Source: Planctomycetota bacterium
Lineage (GTDB): Bacteria; Planctomycetota; JAJSAM01; JAKLKS01
Direction: 5' to 3'
Length of the DNA: 36,889 nt
Assembly (NCBI GenBank): GCA_023150535.1
Contig: JAKLKS010000009.1
Span: 381 to 37,269 of the forward strand
Made by a program: the position numbers and the translations under genes. Below the pieces are notes generated by a model, which saw only the letters and a program-made list of their open reading frames with translations, was not told the origin of the DNA and did not search any database. Shown here piece by piece: positions 1-7,749 of the stretch (its first letter is position 1; the number at the start of each line of letters is the position of its first letter).

Positions 1-1
1 C

Positions 2-649
2 CAGCCCCCCGGCCCCGGGATCGAGAGGACCCGGCAGGTCCTCGCGTCCCTCCGCGGCCGCGTCGCCCGCCTCGTGCGCCACGAGATCGTCCACGACCCC
101 TCCCTCTCCGGCGTCGCGAAGGAGGCCATCTCCGTCCCCGACGTCGTGGACGAGGCCCTCGTCTGGACCATGGCCAACCTCGAGCGCCGGCCCGCCTACC
201 TCTCGCCGGAGCAGTACCTCTGGCGGCGGGTGCTCCACGACCTCGACCTCGCCCGCGCCTCGGTCCTGCGGCGGTCCGCCGCGGAGAAGGAGGAGGCGAG
301 GGTCGCCGACGCCCACCGCGAGCCCAACCCCGAGCTCGACATGGAGTGGGCCGAGGCGGAGGACCTCATCTACGGCGGCGGGGAGCCCCTGCCGCTCGAC
401 CTCGACGAGGCCCCGGGCGGCGATTCCGACCCGGCCGAGATCCTCGACCGGGAGGCCCTGCGGGAGGCCGTCTCCGACGCCCTGACGGAGCTCCCCGAGG
501 CCCAGCGCCGGGCGCTCCTCCTCCACGACCTCGAGGGCTACGACCCCGCCGAGATCGCCTTCGTGCTCGCCCGCAGCGAGGACCGCGTGCGCGAGGACCT
601 CGAGGGGGCGCGGAGGACGCTGCGGCGGAAGCTCCGGGACTTCCGGTAG
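2..649 (+). CDS. RNA polymerase sigma factor, sigma-70-like (5' end outside window)
   Basis: The frame is open from the first bases of the window, so the true start lies upstream. A GTG at 74 is an internal alternative start but would discard in-frame sequence that looks coding. The last 60 or so residues read as sigma-70 region 4: a helix beginning LPEAQRRALLLHDLEGY, then a helix-turn-helix around PAEIAFVLARSEDRVREDL, then a basic helix ending in LRRKLRDFR. Upstream there is a region-2-like segment (VVDEALVWTMANLERRP, then YLWRRVLHDLDLA) and an acidic linker. By analogy the product would recruit RNA polymerase to a subset of promoters. The region-4 recognition helix is acidic for a DNA-binding helix, so core or regulator contact rather than strong -35 binding is possible. 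Some planctomycete proteins fuse a ribosome-hibernation-like domain to such a sigma module; whether this one does cannot be seen here. Confidence 0.7.
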   Translation, partial: QPPGPGIERTRQVLASLRGRVARLVRHEIVHDPSLSGVAKEAISVPDVVDEALVWTMANLERRPAYLSPEQYLWRRVLHDLDLARASVLRRSAAEKEEARVADAHREPNPELDMEWAEAEDLIYGGGEPLPLDLDEAPGGDSDPAEILDREALREAVSDALTELPEAQRRALLLHDLEGYDPAEIAFVLARSEDRVREDLEGARRTLRRKLRDFR

Positions 650-670
650 GCGGGGCGCGGCGGGACGCTC

Positions 671-831
671 AGAGGCCGTGAGCCAATCCCGCGCGCCCCC
701 TGCGTGCCCCGTCGCGGCGCGGCTCTTCGTTGCTCGTCGTCGTCATGTCCTCTGGACATGACTCCTCCTCGCGCCTCGATCCGCTTGCGCCGGGACCCGC
801 AGGGGGCACGGGGGATTGGCTCACGGCCTCT
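671..831. repeat. 161-bp nested palindrome (MITE-like or giant hairpin element)
   Basis: Bases 671-690 (AGAGGCCGTGAGCCAATCCC) are the exact reverse complement of 812-831. Pairing continues inward with only a few mismatches: 695-704 pairs perfectly with 798-807, and 708-711 with 791-794. The centre is a perfect 9-bp hairpin, 742-750 with 754-762, closed by a TCT loop. The element fills the gap between two convergent genes, and its last base is the first base of the arfB stop triplet. No transposase is nearby and no second copy was noticed in the window. It could be a non-autonomous mobile element, a REP-like repeat or a two-way terminator. Confidence 0.8.
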
Positions 832-1268
832 CACTCCTCGCCGGCCGCGGTCCCGCGGGCCCTCTTCACCTCCGAGCGGCGGCGCTTCTCCCCGAGGCGC
901 CGCTCGCGGGAGCCCCGCGTCGGCGCGGTCGGCCGGCGCCTCTTCGGGCGCGCGAGGGCCTCGCGGAGGATCTCCCCCATCCGCTGCAGCGCCTCCCGGA
1001 GGTTCCGCTCCCGGTGGCGGGTCCGGTCGCAGGCGACGTCGAGGCGGCCCGCGTTGGTGAGCCGCGGCGCGAGGCGCCCGAGGGCCCGGCGGCGCTCCTC
1101 CTCGCCCAGCAGCGGGGACCCCGCGAGGTCGAAGAGGACCTCGGCCCGGGTCTCCACCTTGTTCACGTTCTGCCCGCCCGGCCCGCCGGAGCGGGAGAAG
1201 CGGATCTCGAGCGCCGAGGCCGGGATCACGAGGCCCGGACGCACCCGCACCTCGCGGTCGGCGCTCAC
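831..1268 (-). CDS. arfB: Peptidyl-tRNA hydrolase ArfB (YaeJ), ribosome rescue
   Basis: The protein is a 145-residue stand-alone release-factor-like hydrolase. The catalytic GGQ motif is at residues 31-33 in the context SRSGGPGGQNVNKVETRAE, which is the classical class-I release-factor signature without a codon-recognition domain. The C-terminal third is a basic tail (RPKRRR, then EKRRRSEVKRARG), as in ArfB, where the tail sits in the empty mRNA channel of stalled ribosomes. The family releases peptides from ribosomes stalled on non-stop mRNA. The GTG start overlaps the stop of the upstream gene in a GTGA tetranucleotide, which suggests translational coupling. The length matches the family norm of about 140 residues. 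The stop codon abuts the large palindrome. Confidence 0.92.
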   Translation of the reverse strand: MSADREVRVRPGLVIPASALEIRFSRSGGPGGQNVNKVETRAEVLFDLAGSPLLGEEERRRALGRLAPRLTNAGRLDVACDRTRHRERNLREALQRMGEILREALARPKRRRPTAPTRGSRERRLGEKRRRSEVKRARGTAAGEE

Positions 1269-3331
1269 CGCGCGTCCCCCGCGCGCAGGAGGAGCGAGCC
1301 CCGGGGGCCGGTCTCGTCCCAGGCGAGGAAGCCGGCGACGGAGGAGACACCCCGCCAGCCCTCCAAGGACCGGAGGTAGTCCTTCACCGCCGCCGGGAAG
1401 GCGACCTCGCGCTGCTCCCGCTCCCACTCCTCGAAGCGGCGGTCCACCTCGGCCTGGAGCTCCTTCTGGGCGATCTGCTGCTGGCCGCGCATGAAGTCCT
1501 TCGCCACCTCCGTGTGGATCCGGCGCCGCTCCTTCACCGGGTCCTTCGCGATGGCCCCGTTGGCCGCCTCCCGGCGGCCGTCCCGGGCCATGGCCAGCGC
1601 CGCCCCCGCCTCGAGGAAGAGCGCCGCCTGCCCCTCGGCCCCCTGAGAGCAGGCCTCCGCGAAGCCGGGGAAGTCCGAGAGCGCGGGCCGCTTCCCCCCC
1701 CGCGCCTCCAGCGCGCGGCGCAGCGTCCCCTCGTTGCTCGAGAGGAGGACCAGGTCCCCCTCGAAGGCGGCGGCCGGCCGCACGAGCTCCTTCTCGGCCG
1801 TGAGGAACTTCGGGCGGAACCGCAGGCCCCGCACCCCCGCGGGGAGGCCCTCGAGGTCCTCGAGGACGGAGAGGTTCCCCCGCCACTCCCCGAGCCGGCG
1901 GCGGATCATCTTCTCCGCGCCCCCCTCGGGGATCTCCCGCTTCTGGCGGAGCGCGAGGAGGACCCCGGGGAGGGGGAGGACGAACCGCCCCTGCGGGTCG
2001 GCGCCGGGGACGTCGAGGTCGATCCCGTCGCACTCCGGGAGACGCTCCACGACGACCGAGAACCCGCGGGCGAGGTAGTCGTCGATCTCCGCCGCGATCT
2101 CCGCGATCCCGGTGCCGCCCTCCTTGAGGACCCCGTCCAGCTCCTTGCGGAGGGATTCGTCGGCCCGGGCCTCGAGCACCTTCACCAGCGTCCCCGGCCG
2201 GGCCTCGAGGCGCGCGGCCAGCACCGCGCTCCCCGCGGGGGCCAGCAGGGCCGCCTCCGCGAGGGACTCCGCGGGGGGGCGCGGGGCCCCCTCGACGAGG
2301 TCGGCCGCCAGGGAGGAGAGGCCCCCCGCGGCGCGGGAGGCGACAGCCTCGAGACGGGCCTCCTCGGGGGAGGGGAAGGAGATCCGCGCCTGCCCGCTCG
2401 CGAGGTTGTCCACGTCGAGGAGCGGTCCGATCATCCCGAGGACCCCCGGGCTCTCCCGCAGGAGGTCGCCGGGGGTCGGCTCCCCCGCCTCCTCGGCCGA
2501 GGAGGCGGCCCGGGCGAGGTCCACGAAGGCGCGCAGCGGCGCCCCCGCCCCCTCCCCGAAGGCGAGGCCCGCGTCGAGCCGGTAGGGGAGGGAGCCCCCT
2601 CCCCCGGTGGCGGCGAGGTGGACCGCCTCGATCACGAGGTCCCGGTCGTTGCCGGCGACGAGGACGTCCTTCACGAGGGCCGCGTAGACCGTCTCCCACT
2701 CGGGGTGGAGGGAGACGGAGGCGAGGTCCACCGCGTAGGCGTTGGAGTGGCGGGTGACGCGGACCCCCGAGTCCGCCTCGATGCGCCGGCGCACCCAGTC
2801 GTGCTTGAGGAGCGACAGGAGGCGCCGGGCCCGCGCGGAGACCCTCGTCGCCACCGCCACGCGGGCGTCCAGGGGGTCCTCCGCGAGGATCACCCGGCCC
2901 GGGGAGGGGCCGCCGAAGACGACGGTCTCCCTCCCGAGGAGGTCGGTCCGCAGGCGGACGCCCGCGAGGAAGCCGGGGAGCCGTGCGTCGAGGAGGCGCT
3001 CCTCCTCCTCGAGGCGGCGGAGCGCCGCCTCGACCCCCCAGGCCTCCAGGAGCGCCGCGACGTCCTCCCGCCCGAGGACCCGGTCCCGGACGAAGGGGGA
3101 GGCGAGGATCTCCTCCGCGGAGCCCCGGAAGGCGAAGGTGGAGGCGGTCGGGATGCAGCGGTCCAGGCTCTCCACGTCCCCCTCGAAGGGGTCGTGGAAG
3201 AGCCAGGTGAAGAGCCCCCAGGCCGTCACCGCGAGGAGGAGCAGGGCGATCCCGGCGCGGATCCCCCACCGGCGCAGGCGGGAGGGGCCCGCCGCGGGGG
3301 GGGACGGGAAGCCGGGCGAGGCGGGGGTCAT
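1265..3331 (-). CDS. Membrane-anchored protein of unknown function, 688 aa
   Basis: A Pro-rich cytoplasmic tail and an Arg cluster precede one hydrophobic segment at about residues 23-44 (GIALLLLAVTAWGLFTWLF). The remaining 640 or so residues should therefore lie outside the cytoplasm. The first part of that domain (PTASTFAFRGSAEEILASPF) loosely resembles DUF3352-type proteins that open with a statement about a large stored value, but I cannot assign the family. The sequence is alternating alpha/beta with many short hydrophobic strands (VVFGG, RVAVATRV, LVLLSSNEGTLRRAL). The LVLLSSNEGTLRRAL type of motif is common in repeated beta-rich planctomycete surface proteins. There is no HExxH or other catalytic motif. 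The ATG at 3331 follows a -10-like TAAGAT (3349-3344) in a divergent intergenic region. The 3' end overlaps arfB by 4 bp, so the two are probably one operon. Confidence 0.75.
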   Translation of the reverse strand: MTPASPGFPSPPAAGPSRLRRWGIRAGIALLLLAVTAWGLFTWLFHDPFEGDVESLDRCIPTASTFAFRGSAEEILASPFVRDRVLGREDVAALLEAWGVEAALRRLEEEERLLDARLPGFLAGVRLRTDLLGRETVVFGGPSPGRVILAEDPLDARVAVATRVSARARRLLSLLKHDWVRRRIEADSGVRVTRHSNAYAVDLASVSLHPEWETVYAALVKDVLVAGNDRDLVIEAVHLAATGGGGSLPYRLDAGLAFGEGAGAPLRAFVDLARAASSAEEAGEPTPGDLLRESPGVLGMIGPLLDVDNLASGQARISFPSPEEARLEAVASRAAGGLSSLAADLVEGAPRPPAESLAEAALLAPAGSAVLAARLEARPGTLVKVLEARADESLRKELDGVLKEGGTGIAEIAAEIDDYLARGFSVVVERLPECDGIDLDVPGADPQGRFVLPLPGVLLALRQKREIPEGGAEKMIRRRLGEWRGNLSVLEDLEGLPAGVRGLRFRPKFLTAEKELVRPAAAFEGDLVLLSSNEGTLRRALEARGGKRPALSDFPGFAEACSQGAEGQAALFLEAGAALAMARDGRREAANGAIAKDPVKERRRIHTEVAKDFMRGQQQIAQKELQAEVDRRFEEWEREQREVAFPAAVKDYLRSLEGWRGVSSVAGFLAWDETGPRGSLLLRAGDAR

Positions 3332-3343
3332 GGGGGGTCGCTG

Positions 3344-3380
3344 ATCTTAGACGACGCCCCGCGGAACGGGATGCTAGGCT
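3344..3380. promoter_or_regulatory. Divergent -10 elements between the 688-aa gene and the aminotransferase gene
   Basis: On the plus strand TAGGCT lies at 3375-3380, 52 bp before the aminotransferase ATG. On the minus strand there are two candidates for the opposite gene, TAAGAT (3349-3344) and TAGCAT (3376-3371), the latter overlapping the plus-strand hexamer. No convincing -35 box was seen for either direction. If both -10 boxes at 3371-3380 are used, the two polymerases would compete. Confidence 0.35.
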
Positions 3381-3431
3381 CGACGGTCCCGGCCGGGACG
3401 GCCCGGGGATTCCCGGCAGGAGACACCATCC

Positions 3432-4622
3432 ATGACCGTCCGGCTCTCCCGAAAGGTCACAGGACTCTCGGACTCCCTCACCCTCGCCATCGACGCCCGC
3501 TACAAGGCCATGGTCGCCGCCGGGGAGGACGCCGTCTCCTTCGGCACCGGGGAGCCGGACTTCCCCACCCCGGCCGCCGTCTGCGAGGCGGGGCTCCAGG
3601 CGATCCGGGACGGCTACCACAAGTACACCCCCTCCTCCGGGCTCCCCGAGCTGCGCCGGGCGGTCGCCGACTCCCTCCGGACCGGGTCCGGGGTCTCCTA
3701 CGACCCCTCGGAGGTGGTGATCACCGGGGGGGCCAAGCAGGCCGTCTACGAGGCCCTCGCCGTCCTCCTCGACGAGGGGGACGAGGCGCTCATCCCCTCC
3801 CCCTACTGGCTCTCCTACCCCGAGATGGTCCTCTCCCTGGGGGGGAGGCCGGTGTTCGTGCCCTGCCGCGAGGAGGACGGGTGGAGGCTGCGGGCCGAGG
3901 ACCTGGCGCGGGCCGCCGGCCCCCGGGCCCGCGTGCTCGTGCTCAACAGCCCCAACAACCCCACCGGGGCGGTCGCCTCCCGCGAGGACCTCGCCGCCGT
4001 GGCCGAGGTCTGCCGGGAGAAGGGCCTCGCCGTCGTCTCCGACGAGATCTACGAGAAGATGGTCTACGGGGGCGCCCGCAACACCTGCTTCGCCTCCCTC
4101 TCCCCGGACGCCCGGGCGCGCACCGTCACCGTGGGCGGCGTCTCCAAGACCTACGCCATGACCGGCTGGCGCATCGGCTGGGCGGCGGGGCCGAAGGCGG
4201 TGATGGCCGCCTTCGGGAACCTCCAGTCCCACCTCGCCAGCAACGCCGCCGCCGTCAGCCAGAGGGCGGCCTTCCACGCGCTCACCGCCGACCAGGGGCC
4301 GGTCCTCGAGATGGTGGGGACCTTCGAGCGGAGGCGGGACCTCGTCGTCCGCCTCGCGCGCGGGATCCCCGGCGTCGACCTCGCCCCCCCCCGGGGGGCC
4401 TTCTACGTGTTCCTCCGGGTGGACGGCCACTACGGGAAGCGGCCCGGGGTGGACGGGTCCGTCGGCTTCTGCGAGGCCCTCCTCGAGGAGAGGAAGGTGG
4501 CCTGCGTCCCCGGGTCGGCCTTCGGGGACGACCGCTACATCCGGCTCTCCTACGCGACCTCCGAGGAGAGGATCGAGAAGGGGATCCGCCGGATCGTCCA
4601 GTTCGTGGAGGGGCTCCGGTAG
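3432..4622 (+). CDS. aspC: Aspartate aminotransferase (PLP-dependent, class I)
   Basis: The protein has 396 residues and a full class I/II aminotransferase fold. FGTGEPDFPTP (37-47) is the N-terminal arm motif, NSPNNPTG (172-179) the PLP-ring-contact motif, and SDEIY at 203-207 carries the Asp that binds the pyridine nitrogen. Lys239 in GGVSKTYAMTGWRIGW is the Schiff-base lysine. The YHKYTP stretch near residue 62 and the length fit the Thermus/Bacillus type I-gamma aspartate aminotransferases, which move an amino group between aspartate and 2-oxoglutarate in the cytosol. Some family members also accept prephenate or aromatic acids, and sequence alone does not exclude that. The ATG follows a modest GGCAGGAGA ribosome site. 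The gene appears to be transcribed alone or with the next plus-strand gene, which has its own -10 box. Confidence 0.92.
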   Translation: MTVRLSRKVTGLSDSLTLAIDARYKAMVAAGEDAVSFGTGEPDFPTPAAVCEAGLQAIRDGYHKYTPSSGLPELRRAVADSLRTGSGVSYDPSEVVITGGAKQAVYEALAVLLDEGDEALIPSPYWLSYPEMVLSLGGRPVFVPCREEDGWRLRAEDLARAAGPRARVLVLNSPNNPTGAVASREDLAAVAEVCREKGLAVVSDEIYEKMVYGGARNTCFASLSPDARARTVTVGGVSKTYAMTGWRIGWAAGPKAVMAAFGNLQSHLASNAAAVSQRAAFHALTADQGPVLEMVGTFERRRDLVVRLARGIPGVDLAPPRGAFYVFLRVDGHYGKRPGVDGSVGFCEALLEERKVACVPGSAFGDDRYIRLSYATSEERIEKGIRRIVQFVEGLR

Positions 4623-4651
4623 GGTCCCCCGCCGCCCCGGCCCCCGGGGGC

Positions 4652-4657
4652 TAGAAT
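4652..4657 (+). promoter_or_regulatory. -10 element TAGAAT before the secreted protein gene
   Basis: TAGAAT stands alone in very GC-rich sequence 69 bp before the ATG at 4726. No clear -35 hexamer is visible 16-18 bp upstream. A good ribosome site, AGGAGGAG, lies just before the start. Confidence 0.4.
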
Positions 4658-4725
4658 CGGGGAGGAGGGGGCGGCCCGCAGGGCGCCGCCCCCGTCGACG
4701 ACCACCGCCGCACCAGGAGGAGAGC

Positions 4726-6234
4726 ATGCACCGGACGCTCCGCAGGACGCTGGCCCTCGCCCTCGCCGCCGCCGCGGCCGCCCCCTGGGCCCCCCTCCCG
4801 TCCCGCGCGGCGGAGGAGGGGACTCCCCCCGCGCTCTCCCCCGCCGAGGCCTACGAGGCCCGCCTCCGCAGCGGCATGGCCCAGGTCGGCGGCCTGCTCG
4901 AGCCCGCGGCCTCCTTCGCCATGTCCAACAAGCTGAAGAGGACCGGCATCGGGGTCTTCCGGACGATCCTGGAGTTCGACCCCTCGAACCAGCGGGCCCG
5001 GCGGGAGCTGGGGTACGAGAAGAAGGGGGAGGAGTGGGTCCTCTCCGAATCGAAGAAGAGGAAGGTGGACGACCTCGAGGACGAGAGCTCCAAGAAGCTC
5101 GTGGAGTTCCAGGAGAAGCTCGACAAGGCGAACCTCGCGGTCGCCGGCATCCTCGCCGAGCTCGGCGACCTCGCCGACCGCGCCGGGGAGAAGGAGAAGG
5201 CCCAGGCCCACTGGAAGAGGGCCATCCTCCTCGACGACCAGAACCCGGTCGCCAACCGGGGGATGGGGCACAAGCTCGTGAACGGGAAGTGGCTGAGCCA
5301 GCGGGCCATCAACCACGACGAGTTCTGGAAGGTCTACAAGGCCTCCCTGGAGAAGGCGCAGAAGATGGCGGTGACGCCCGTCTCGACGGACGCCACCACC
5401 GGCATCGCCGAGGACGCCGGGATCCCGGTGAAGAGGTACGCGACGAAGAACTTCCGGATCGAATCGACCCTCCCCGACGGGGACATCCGCGACACCCTCG
5501 TGTGGCTGGAGAGAGCCAGGTCCTTCTTCATCGATCTCTACGGCATGGAGGAGCGCCACCTCGACTACGAGGGGAACCCGCTCGTCTACGTCATCGGCAC
5601 GACGGACGAGCAGAAGAACAAGTTCATCGACGCCTGCAAGGAGCTCGACCCCGCGAAGAAGGCCTTCAACAAGAAGTTCGGCGGCGTCGAGGTCAACGGG
5701 AAGCTGAAGCTCGCCGGGTACCCGAACGGGGAGACCGCCCAGAGGGAGTGCCTGCACTCGGGCACCCATTCCTTCGTCCGGGACACCTTCGGCCAGCACG
5801 CCGCATGGCTCTGGGAGGCGCTGGCGAACTCCGTGTCCGCGGCCCTGAAGGGGGCCGACCTCAAGGTCTGCTTCTCCGGCGAGGGGTCCACGGGCGGGAT
5901 CCACCTCGAGAACATCGGCCTCGAGACGGCACCGCAGGTCCTGCGGGACCTGGTCGTCGCGAAGAAGGACACCCCCATCGGGGAGTTCGTCAAGCTCCCC
6001 TCCGACGGCCTGACCGCCCAGCAGATCGCCAAGTCCTGGAGCATCGTGATGTTCCTGCTCGAGACCGACCGGGTCCAGGCGCGGGACTACTTCGCCGCGG
6101 CCGGCCAGGGCCAGGCGGGGGCGAACTCCAAGGAGGACAGGGTCCTCGCCCAGTACTTCGAGGCCTTCCCGAAGTGGGAGGCGCTGGACGCCGCCTGGCG
6201 GGAGTGGGCGCTCGACGTCTACAGGAAGCGGTGA
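4726..6234 (+). CDS. Secreted TPR-like protein with a degenerate gluzincin peptidase domain
   Basis: The first 28 or so residues form a signal peptide (RRTLALALAAAAAAPWAPLPSRAAEE, cleavage near SRA-AEE). Residues 40-210 are helical and Lys-rich with TPR-like spacing: FRTILEFDPSNQRARRELGY, then AQAHWKRAILLDDQNPVANR. The C-terminal half resembles DUF1570/peptidase-MA-like domains. In this domain the zinc helix reads H344-S-G-T-H348 instead of HExxH, followed by LWEALAN with Glu364 in the position of the third zinc ligand. Both His and the distal Glu are kept, but the general-base Glu is Ser345. I infer a metal-binding but non-hydrolytic protein, or a very divergent enzyme. It is probably periplasmic or surface-located. 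The length (502) suits the family. A hairpin after the stop may end transcription before the kinase gene. Confidence 0.75.
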   Translation: MHRTLRRTLALALAAAAAAPWAPLPSRAAEEGTPPALSPAEAYEARLRSGMAQVGGLLEPAASFAMSNKLKRTGIGVFRTILEFDPSNQRARRELGYEKKGEEWVLSESKKRKVDDLEDESSKKLVEFQEKLDKANLAVAGILAELGDLADRAGEKEKAQAHWKRAILLDDQNPVANRGMGHKLVNGKWLSQRAINHDEFWKVYKASLEKAQKMAVTPVSTDATTGIAEDAGIPVKRYATKNFRIESTLPDGDIRDTLVWLERARSFFIDLYGMEERHLDYEGNPLVYVIGTTDEQKNKFIDACKELDPAKKAFNKKFGGVEVNGKLKLAGYPNGETAQRECLHSGTHSFVRDTFGQHAAWLWEALANSVSAALKGADLKVCFSGEGSTGGIHLENIGLETAPQVLRDLVVAKKDTPIGEFVKLPSDGLTAQQIAKSWSIVMFLLETDRVQARDYFAAAGQGQAGANSKEDRVLAQYFEAFPKWEALDAAWREWALDVYRKR

Positions 6235-6243
6235 GGGGGCGCC

Positions 6244-6274
6244 CGGGAATCCGCCTCGCGCGGGGCGGTTCCCG
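6244..6274 (+). terminator. Hairpin downstream of the secreted protein gene
   Basis: CGGGAATCCGCC (6244-6255) pairs with GGCGGTTCCCG (6264-6274) through one bulged base, around an 8-nt loop. It begins 9 bp after the stop codon and abuts the -35 box of the next gene. The trailing sequence is TTGAACC, not a true T-tract, so termination efficiency is uncertain. Confidence 0.45.
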
Positions 6275-6303
6275 TTGAACCTCCCGGCTCCCCCCTGCAT
6301 ACT
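6275..6303 (+). promoter_or_regulatory. Sigma-70-type promoter of the FHA kinase gene
   Basis: TTGAAC (6275-6280) and CATACT (6298-6303) are separated by exactly 17 bp. They lie 36 bp before the GTG start. The -35 box shares its first bases with the end of the preceding hairpin. Confidence 0.5.
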
Positions 6304-6339
6304 GTCCTGACTCAGGCGGGAAGGCCCGGGGGGACGACC

Positions 6340-7740
6340 GTGGACGCGCCGAAGGCGGAGATCGTCGTCGAGGAGGGCACCGAGAGCGGGCGCGTGCTCT
6401 CCCTCCGCCCCTCGAAGGTGATCGAGATCGGCCGGGAGGGGAACTTCCGGCTCGAGGACTCCGCCCTCTCCCGCCGCCACTGCCGGATCCTCTTCGAGGG
6501 CGGCCGCTACCGCGTCGAGGACCAGGGATCCACCTGGGGGACCTTCGTGAACGGGGGGAAGATCGCCTCCCACGTGCTCTCCCACGGCGACCGGATCAAG
6601 ATCGGCAACCACGTCCTCGTGTTCACCTCGGAGCCGCCGGTCCCGGCCGCCCCCGTGCTCCTCGTCGAGGAGGACCCGGAGGACGCCATCCCCTCGGCGC
6701 CCATGGCCGCCGCACCCGCCCCCGCCCCACCGCCCGCCCCCCCCACCATGACCCCCGATCCCCTCCCCGAGCCGGAGGAGGCGATCCCGCCCCTGGGCAC
6801 CTGCGCCAACTGCCTCAAGCCCGCGGGGGAGGACGACGGACGCTGGGCCACGGAGTCCGTGGACCTCGCCCCCCGCTCCTACTGCACGAACTGCCGCGAG
6901 CAGTACCCGCTGCTCGGGAAGGTCCTCGCCAACCACTTCTGCGAGAAGGTGCTCGGCGCGGGGGGCATGGGCATCGTCTACCGCGGGACCCACGTCGTCA
7001 TGGGGCGGAAGGCCGCCCTCAAGACCCTCAAGGTGCTGGCCGAGGCCGACCCCATCATGGTCCAGCGGCTGCTCCGGGAGGCCACCGCCGGCGGCCGCAT
7101 CCAGCACCCCAACATCGTCGCCGTCCACGACACGGGCGAGCAGGACCAGATCGCCTACGTGGTCATGGAGTACGTGAGGGGGGAGAACCTCGCCGAGGCG
7201 ATGCGGCGCGAGAAGTCCTTCGCCCTCCCCCGGGTGCTGCGCTTCGGGGTTCAGGTGGCCGACGCGCTCGCCGCCGGCTTCCGGCTCGGCTACATCCACC
7301 GGGACATCAAGCCGGAGAACGTGCTCCTCATGCGCGGGGACGTCGTCAAGGTGACCGACTTCGGCCTGGCGAAGAACCTCAAGGACGGCGAGCTCGGCGG
7401 GCTCACGCGCACGGGGCAGGTGCTCGGGACGATGCTCTACATGCCCCCGGAGCAGATCGTCTCCAGCAAGGGGAGCGACCAGCGGGCCGACATCTACTCC
7501 CTCGGGGCGACCCTCTTCCACCTCGCCACCGGCCGTCCGCCGCTGGACGCGAAGTCGGCCATCGCGCTGCTCATGGACATCCGCACGAAGGAGCCGCCCC
7601 CGCTCTCCTCGCTGATCCCCGGGACGCCCCCCGAGATGGACCGCGTGCTCGCCAAGTGCCTGAAGAAGGCCCCCGCCGACCGCTACCAGGAGCCGGCGGA
7701 CCTCGCCGCCGACCTGCGACGGGTGACGATCCCCGCCTGA
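6340..7740 (+). CDS. FHA domain, zinc-ribbon, Ser/Thr protein kinase fusion
   Basis: Domains in order: FHA (about 1-98) with the phosphothreonine-binding core IEIGRE, SALSRRH and GSTWGTFVNGG; a Pro/Ala linker (100-150); a likely four-Cys zinc site (CANC 155-158 and CTNC 182-185); then a bacterial Hanks-type kinase (about 203-465). Kinase motifs are complete: glycine loop GAGGMG (206-211), Lys228, HRDIKPEN (320-327) and DFG (340-342). The activation loop TRTGQVLGTMLYMPPEQ holds two Thr that could be autophosphorylated. There is no transmembrane segment, unlike PknB-type receptors, so this is a cytosolic kinase. The FHA could bind the kinase's own phosphorylated loop or a phosphorylated partner. 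The GTG start is chosen because the FHA begins directly after it. The gene ends 9 bp from the convergent lipoprotein gene. Confidence 0.93.
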   Translation: MDAPKAEIVVEEGTESGRVLSLRPSKVIEIGREGNFRLEDSALSRRHCRILFEGGRYRVEDQGSTWGTFVNGGKIASHVLSHGDRIKIGNHVLVFTSEPPVPAAPVLLVEEDPEDAIPSAPMAAAPAPAPPPAPPTMTPDPLPEPEEAIPPLGTCANCLKPAGEDDGRWATESVDLAPRSYCTNCREQYPLLGKVLANHFCEKVLGAGGMGIVYRGTHVVMGRKAALKTLKVLAEADPIMVQRLLREATAGGRIQHPNIVAVHDTGEQDQIAYVVMEYVRGENLAEAMRREKSFALPRVLRFGVQVADALAAGFRLGYIHRDIKPENVLLMRGDVVKVTDFGLAKNLKDGELGGLTRTGQVLGTMLYMPPEQIVSSKGSDQRADIYSLGATLFHLATGRPPLDAKSAIALLMDIRTKEPPPLSSLIPGTPPEMDRVLAKCLKKAPADRYQEPADLAADLRRVTIPA

Positions 7741-7749
7741 GGACGGCCG

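Noticed and set aside
671-831. Palindrome called as a simple intrinsic terminator or as a mobile element with transposase
   Set aside because: It is far longer than a terminator and has no T-tract, and no transposase or target duplication was seen. It is therefore listed only as a repeat of unknown class.
831-4727. Very long open frames antisense to or overlapping real genes, such as a 1298-codon minus frame here and others at 4651-7521, 7571-11821 and 29195-31795
   Set aside because: They run across several genes with clear domain motifs, are dominated by Arg, Gly, Pro and Ala, and lack ribosome sites. They are a by-product of high GC, which removes stop codons.
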